In this document: positions 60,005-64,000 of the stretch, in pieces
How the letters are laid out: each line of letters begins with the position of its first letter
Position numbering within the stretch: the first letter of the stretch is position 1
NCBI RefSeq assembly: GCF_041358175.1
Contig: NZ_JBGKBE010000004.1
Location: forward strand, 124,001-188,000
Direction of reading: 5' to 3'
Source of the DNA: Muriicola sp041358175
Lineage (GTDB): Bacteria > Bacteroidota > Bacteroidia > Flavobacteriales > Flavobacteriaceae
DNA: 64,000 bases
Program-made: the position numbers and the translations under genes
Notes under the pieces: generated by a model
What the model was told of the DNA's origin: nothing
The model's input: only the letters and a program-made list of their open reading frames with translations
Database searches by the model: none

Positions 60005-61387
60005 ATGGAAAAAGGTACAATACAAATTCATTTTTTAGGTGCGGCGGGAACCGTTACAGGCTCCAAATACCTTCTGGATACTGGGGATAGAAAAGTACTG
60101 ATCGATTGCGGGCTATTTCAGGGAATCAAGGAACTACGCCTAAAAAATTGGGAATATCCGCCTGTCAACGTCAACGACATTGATGCCATATTGCTTACCC
60201 ACGGCCATTTGGACCATGTCGGCTATCTGCCAAGGTTGGTAAAGCAAGGTTTTAAAGGGCCAATTTATGGCACCTACCCCACTCTGGACATCGCCAGAAT
60301 AATTTTGAACGATAGTGCCAAAATTCAGGAGCAGGAGGCCGAACGAGCCAATAAAGAAGGTTATTCAAAGCACAATCCTGCAAAACCCTTATATAATTTG
60401 AAGGATGTTGAAAAAACCATTCCCCGCTTCAAAGGACTACCGCCGGGCCAGTGGATGCCTTTGTTGAAAAACGTAAAAGCAAGATTTCAGTATAACGGAC
60501 ATATTCTCGGGGCAACCTATATTGAATTGGACATGCAGGGTAAACGATTTGTCTTTTCGGGCGATATTGGTAGAACAAACGATTTGCTCTTATATCCCCC
60601 AATAAAACCAAAAAGGGCCGATGTGGTCTTTATGGAATCGACCTATGGCGGAAGGTTCCATTCCGAAGAGAAAGAGGCCATTCCCCTTATAGAAAAACTG
60701 GTCAACGAAACCATATCAAGGGGCGGCAGTCTCTTTATTCCAAGCTTTTCAGTAGAACGTGCCCAATTGATGATGTTAATACTCTATAGGCTGTTGAAGG
60801 AAGACAAAATACCAAGGGTAGGTATGGTCATGGACAGCCCTATGGGGGTTGACGTCCTGGAACTGTTCTATCGAACCAGGGATTGGCACAAACTCAGCGA
60901 AGAGGAATGCGATGCCATGTGTTCCCACTTTACCATTGTGAGCAGCTTTTATGAAACCATGCAGCTGAGGGACGATGGAAAACCAAAAATTGTAATAGCC
61001 GGTAGTGGGATGCTCACGGGGGGACGCATGCTCAACTATTTGGAGACCCAGGCCCAGAATCCAAACAATACACTGTTGTTTATAGGCTATCAGGCCGAAG
61101 GCACCCGGGGAAGAAAAATATTGGAAGGTGAAAGAGAATTAAAGGTATATGGAAAAACAGTTCCTTTTAAAATGGAAGTGGTAGAAATCGAGGGCCTTTC
61201 TGCCCACGCCGACCATAGAGAATTGTTGGACTGGTTGAGCGATATAAACGAAAAACCCGAAAGAATATTCATTGTACACGGCGAAAAGGAAGGGGCGGAA
61301 GCATTAAAACAGGGAATCGAGGAAACCTATGGTTGGAACAGTGAGATTCCGACTTTGTACAACATTGAAGAAATCAACATAAAGTAA
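60005..61387 (+). CDS. Beta-CASP metallo-beta-lactamase (RNA-processing exonuclease type)
   Basis: The 460-residue protein has the metallo-beta-lactamase motifs THGHLDHVG (about residues 64-72) and FSGDIGR, then a beta-CASP segment (ESTYGGRFHSEE; PSFSVERAQLMM; GSGMLTGGRML), and ends with the RMMBL motif EIEGLSAHADHRELLDWL and FIVHGEKEG. This is the CPSF-73/YsiA-like group that cuts RNA. In such gene modules it occurs with AMP/thymidine phosphorylase, suggesting RNA turnover to nucleotides. Confidence 0.92.
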   Translation: MEKGTIQIHFLGAAGTVTGSKYLLDTGDRKVLIDCGLFQGIKELRLKNWEYPPVNVNDIDAILLTHGHLDHVGYLPRLVKQGFKGPIYGTYPTLDIARIILNDSAKIQEQEAERANKEGYSKHNPAKPLYNLKDVEKTIPRFKGLPPGQWMPLLKNVKARFQYNGHILGATYIELDMQGKRFVFSGDIGRTNDLLLYPPIKPKRADVVFMESTYGGRFHSEEKEAIPLIEKLVNETISRGGSLFIPSFSVERAQLMMLILYRLLKEDKIPRVGMVMDSPMGVDVLELFYRTRDWHKLSEEECDAMCSHFTIVSSFYETMQLRDDGKPKIVIAGSGMLTGGRMLNYLETQAQNPNNTLLFIGYQAEGTRGRKILEGERELKVYGKTVPFKMEVVEIEGLSAHADHRELLDWLSDINEKPERIFIVHGEKEGAEALKQGIEETYGWNSEIPTLYNIEEINIK

Positions 61388-61392
61388 ATAGT

Positions 61393-61800
61393 ATGGTCGT
61401 GCTACTGATCGGAATCTTATTGGGAGGTGTCATCGTATTTGGGGCCAAGGTGACCGGTTCTGAAATAGACCGGAGCCTCTACCCTGCATTGTTGATCGTG
61501 ATAGCCCTTTCCTATGGGCTTTTTGCCTTTCAATCCTATGACAGAGGCGAAATCTTGTTCGAGCTTGTTATGGCCTTGTTGTTTTCTGCTTTAGCGGTGT
61601 GGGGCCATCGTAAAGGATTGATAATAGTTGTACTCGGACTCCTACTTCATGGAATATACGACCTGGCACAAAGGAGTATTGAATTTTCGACGGATCCTCC
61701 CGAATGGTGGTCGTTGTTCTGTCTTGGGTTTGATCTGACCTTGGCATTGGGATTAATGGGAACTACTTACACTTTGAAAAAAGGAAAACTTAAAATTTAA
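61393..61800 (+). CDS. Membrane protein of unknown function (135 aa)
   Basis: The protein has about five helices (VVLLIGILLGGVIVFG, YPALLIVIALSYGLFAF, LFELVMALLFSALAVWG, LIIVVLGLLLHGIYDLA). The LLLHGIYDLAQ segment resembles DUF6010-type proteins, but I am not sure of this. It starts 5 bp after the beta-CASP gene and probably belongs to its operon. Confidence 0.65.
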   Translation: MVVLLIGILLGGVIVFGAKVTGSEIDRSLYPALLIVIALSYGLFAFQSYDRGEILFELVMALLFSALAVWGHRKGLIIVVLGLLLHGIYDLAQRSIEFSTDPPEWWSLFCLGFDLTLALGLMGTTYTLKKGKLKI

Positions 61801-61832
61801 CAACAGACACTAGGCAAACAATATAGAAACGA

Positions 61833-62291
61833 ATGAAAAATTCCAGTAACATATCCGCGAATGAAATACTCAGGCCCTTAAAGCTTTCCATCTTGTTTTC
61901 CATATTAGGCGAAGCCGTCATATTTGTCGTTTGGGGCGTCCTTTTATATCCCGAAGGCAACCTTTTGCACAAGTTTTTATGGACCATAGTCTTCTGTGGA
62001 TTTGGTATGGGAGCTGCCATCGGGTCCATTATCGCTCTCTTTGTCGTGGGCAAATGGAAGGGGGTCTACGCAGTCATTTTTTGTGCCGAACTCTCCGGAA
62101 TAGTGCTCGGCCTTTTCTGTAACTACCTCTGCTTTTATCTAGATATGCATTTTGACTATTTCGGAGGAAAGGAAACCCCGCTACTTTTTGTCATCAACGG
62201 TACGGTAATAGCCACGTTGGGCGGGGCACTGGTCGGGTGGCTATGTTTTACCGAAAAAGGAAAAAGAGTATTAAACAAACTCAATATGTAA
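61833..62291 (+). CDS. Membrane protein of unknown function (152 aa)
   Basis: Four hydrophobic helices are visible (LSILFSILGEAVIFVVWGVLL, FLWTIVFCGFGMGAAIGSIIA, YAVIFCAELSGIVLGLFCNY, LFVINGTVIATLGGALVGWL). No family is recognised. It ends 1 bp before the phosphorylase gene, so the two are probably co-translated. Confidence 0.65.
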   Translation: MKNSSNISANEILRPLKLSILFSILGEAVIFVVWGVLLYPEGNLLHKFLWTIVFCGFGMGAAIGSIIALFVVGKWKGVYAVIFCAELSGIVLGLFCNYLCFYLDMHFDYFGGKETPLLFVINGTVIATLGGALVGWLCFTEKGKRVLNKLNM

Positions 62292-62292
62292 A

Positions 62293-63795
62293 ATGGAAGA
62301 AAAATCGAACGTCCTCAAATATAAATCGCTAGGTATCTACACACAAAATGAAAACGTCGTGTATATGCGGCAAGATTGCCATGTCTGTATTTCGGAAGGT
62401 TTCGAAGCATTGACCCGTATACGTGTATCGAATATGAGTACCTCGGTAATTGCAAGCCTCCATATCATTACTTCGGATGTACTTAGACAGGGCGAAATAG
62501 GGCTGTCAGAGGTAGCGGCAAATAAACTCAAAGTATCGGACGGCGAAACGTTATACGTGTCCCATTTGGAACCCATAGAGTCATTGAGTTTTGTAAGGGC
62601 AAAAATTTATAATCAAAAGCTCGATTATACAGCTTACAAGGACATCATCACGGATATCATCGAAGGCGATTATTCCAATATCCACCTATCGGCATTCATT
62701 ACGGCCTGTGCCGGCGACCGAATGGATATCAATGAAATCTCAGACCTTACCAAGGCGATGATAAGATCGGGAAAGCAATTGAATTGGAACAAGGAAATAG
62801 TGGTGGACAAGCACTGTATCGGTGGATTGCCTGGCAATAGAACCACGCCCATTGTGGTTGCCATTGCTGCCGCCTACGGGCTGACCATGCCCAAAACGTC
62901 CTCACGGGCCATTACCTCTCCGGCCGGTACGGCCGATACCATGGAAGTATTAACGAATGTTAACCTTTCTGGCGAAGAAATCAAACGTGTCGTAGAACAG
63001 GATGGCGGCTGTTTGGTCTGGGGCGGCACTGCCGAATTAAGCCCAGCGGACGATATTCTTATAAAGGTGGAAAAAGCCTTGGATATTGATAGCGAAGGAC
63101 AACTGATTGCCTCGGTATTGTCTAAAAAAGCGGCCGCTGGTGCTACCCATGTAGTAATCGACATCCCTGTGGGAGAAACGGCCAAGGTGCGCAGTGAAGA
63201 AGCCGCAAGAAAACTTAAGGAACATATGGAAGCTGTAGGCAATTCGGTGGGGCTCAAAATAAAAGTGGTCATTACCGATGGGAGTCAGCCCGTGGGAAGG
63301 GGTATCGGCCCCAATTTAGAAGCAATTGATGTTTTAAGTGTTTTGCAAAATGAAGAGGATGCACCACAAGACCTTAAAGAACGGGCATTATTGTTGGCGG
63401 GGCATCTCTTGGAACTATCGGAAAAAGTGAAACCCGAAAAAGGCCTTGAAACAGCGAAAGAACTGCTGGAAAGCGGAAAAGCCTACAAAAAATTCGAGGC
63501 CATATGCAAGGCCCAAGGAAGATTTTCAAAAACCTATGTTGCCCCTTATCAATTTGAGATGCATGCACCTAAACGTGGTACGGTCAAAAAAATAAACAAT
63601 CGAAAGATTGCAAAACTGGCAAAACTATCGGGGGCACCACAATCTAAGTTGGCAGGTATTTCAATGAATGTACGCTTGGGCCATGAAATAGAAAAAGGAG
63701 AGTCGCTCTACAAACTCCACGCTGAAACAAATGGGGAATTGAACTATGCTCTGGAGTACTACCAGAATCACGATGATATCATTGTAATTGAATGA
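62293..63795 (+). CDS. Archaeal-type AMP/thymidine phosphorylase
   Basis: The 500-residue protein has the length and signatures of AMP phosphorylase (the DeoA-like family with an added N-terminal domain): KHCIGGLPGNRTTPIVVAIA (about residue 172), PKTSSRAITSPAGTADTMEV, and GSQPVGRGIGPNLEAIDVL. The archaeal enzyme splits AMP with phosphate to adenine and ribose 1,5-bisphosphate. A C-terminal domain (APKRGTVKKINNRKIAKLAK) is of pyrimidine-phosphorylase type. The N-terminal 80 residues are the extra AMPpase domain. Activity on AMP, CMP/UMP or thymidine cannot be settled from sequence. Confidence 0.88.
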   Translation: MEEKSNVLKYKSLGIYTQNENVVYMRQDCHVCISEGFEALTRIRVSNMSTSVIASLHIITSDVLRQGEIGLSEVAANKLKVSDGETLYVSHLEPIESLSFVRAKIYNQKLDYTAYKDIITDIIEGDYSNIHLSAFITACAGDRMDINEISDLTKAMIRSGKQLNWNKEIVVDKHCIGGLPGNRTTPIVVAIAAAYGLTMPKTSSRAITSPAGTADTMEVLTNVNLSGEEIKRVVEQDGGCLVWGGTAELSPADDILIKVEKALDIDSEGQLIASVLSKKAAAGATHVVIDIPVGETAKVRSEEAARKLKEHMEAVGNSVGLKIKVVITDGSQPVGRGIGPNLEAIDVLSVLQNEEDAPQDLKERALLLAGHLLELSEKVKPEKGLETAKELLESGKAYKKFEAICKAQGRFSKTYVAPYQFEMHAPKRGTVKKINNRKIAKLAKLSGAPQSKLAGISMNVRLGHEIEKGESLYKLHAETNGELNYALEYYQNHDDIIVIE

Positions 63796-63798
63796 GCT

Positions 63799-64000
63799 AT
63801 GGACGAAAAAGACAAAATATTGGTAATCGGGGGGTACGGTACCGTTGGGGCCATCGTGTCGCGACAGCTTGCTTTGAGATACCCTTCAAAAATTATCGTT
63901 GCCGGCAGGAACAAGTTGAAGGCCGAAAATTTTATTCAAAGGAAAGGACTCATTGCCAAAGCCATTTCCTTGGACATCGAAAATGAAAGATTCGAAAATG
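63799..64000 (+). CDS. Saccharopine-dehydrogenase-like NAD(P)-binding protein, 5' part
   Basis: The first 67 residues are present before the window ends. It begins ILVIGGYGTVGAIVSRQLA, a Rossmann dinucleotide motif (GGYGTVG), then KIIVAGRNKLKAENF, like saccharopine dehydrogenase/LYS9-type proteins. It begins 3 bp after the phosphorylase stop. The remaining domain, and so the function, is not visible. Confidence 0.6.
   Translation, partial: MDEKDKILVIGGYGTVGAIVSRQLALRYPSKIIVAGRNKLKAENFIQRKGLIAKAISLDIENERFEN

Noticed and set aside
1..64000. CRISPR arrays, IS elements, rRNA operons, toxin-antitoxin pairs
   Set aside because: No regularly spaced repeats, transposase motifs or rRNA sequence were recognised; the 20-residue hydrophobic frame at 18176 alone is not enough for a toxin call.

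Overview
The window comes from a member of the Bacteroidota, most likely a marine-type Flavobacteriaceae. Evidence for this is the pair of glutamine synthetases (a type III enzyme and a beta-Grasp type II enzyme, divergently placed), the Bacteroidota form of PurM, promoter elements of the TTG-N20-TAnnTTTG type instead of Shine-Dalgarno-led starts, many SPII lipoproteins, and families largely confined to the phylum (DUF3347, HYC_CC_PP, DUF2911, a BlaR1-like peptidase with a TonB-plug-like tail). No rRNA, CRISPR array, transposase or integrase was found.

Positions 1-18473 look like chromosomal backbone: an IcmF-type fused acyl-CoA mutase (cut by the left edge), purU, a PfkB-family sugar kinase, a DUF1579-like secreted protein, pyrF-prfA, a Rieske protein, purM, the two glutamine synthetases, a Ca2+/Na+ antiporter, a serine hydrolase-BlaI-BlaR1 operon, a conserved 50-residue protein and apt. 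A tRNA-Arg(ACG) gene at 19094-19167 ends this section.

From about 19.2 kb to 52 kb the content changes to a heavy-metal (mainly copper/silver) accessory region. The minus-strand half (20.5-46.3 kb) holds a CopZ-like chaperone, a CopA ATPase, decayed mer-like genes, a metal-binding AraC-type regulator, two methyltransferases, PepSY and DUF2911 proteins, DUF3347 proteins, a haem-binding protein, a Met-rich lipoprotein, an amino-acid permease, a multicopper oxidase fused to a CopB-like barrel, a YHS/TRASH-like lipoprotein and a complete CusB-TolC-CusA tripartite efflux system. The plus-strand half (46.6-51.4 kb) repeats several of these families (HYC_CC_PP, AraC with CxxC, Met-rich lipoprotein, HMA, SHOCT) and adds a cytochrome c / outer-membrane barrel / lipoprotein cytochrome c set.

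From 52.2 kb to the right edge, in one direction and tightly packed, lies a metabolic and stress module: lycopene-cyclase-domain protein, a broken Usp, type II (archaeal-type) GAPDH, class I aldolase FbaB, a dicarboxylate/amino-acid symporter, a 6-phosphofructokinase fragment, a double Usp, a 2TM potassium channel, an ATP-cone nuclease, a beta-CASP metallo-beta-lactamase, small membrane proteins, an archaeal-type AMP/thymidine phosphorylase and the start of a saccharopine-dehydrogenase-like protein. I regard this as the most interesting system here: a nucleotide- and triose-phosphate module with archaeal relatives, next to a metal-resistance region and carrying signs of gene decay.

Several genes show single-base indels, mostly short deletions in homopolymers (mtfA-like, merTP-like, Rieske paralogue). 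They may be true pseudogenes or assembly errors; the sequence alone cannot decide.
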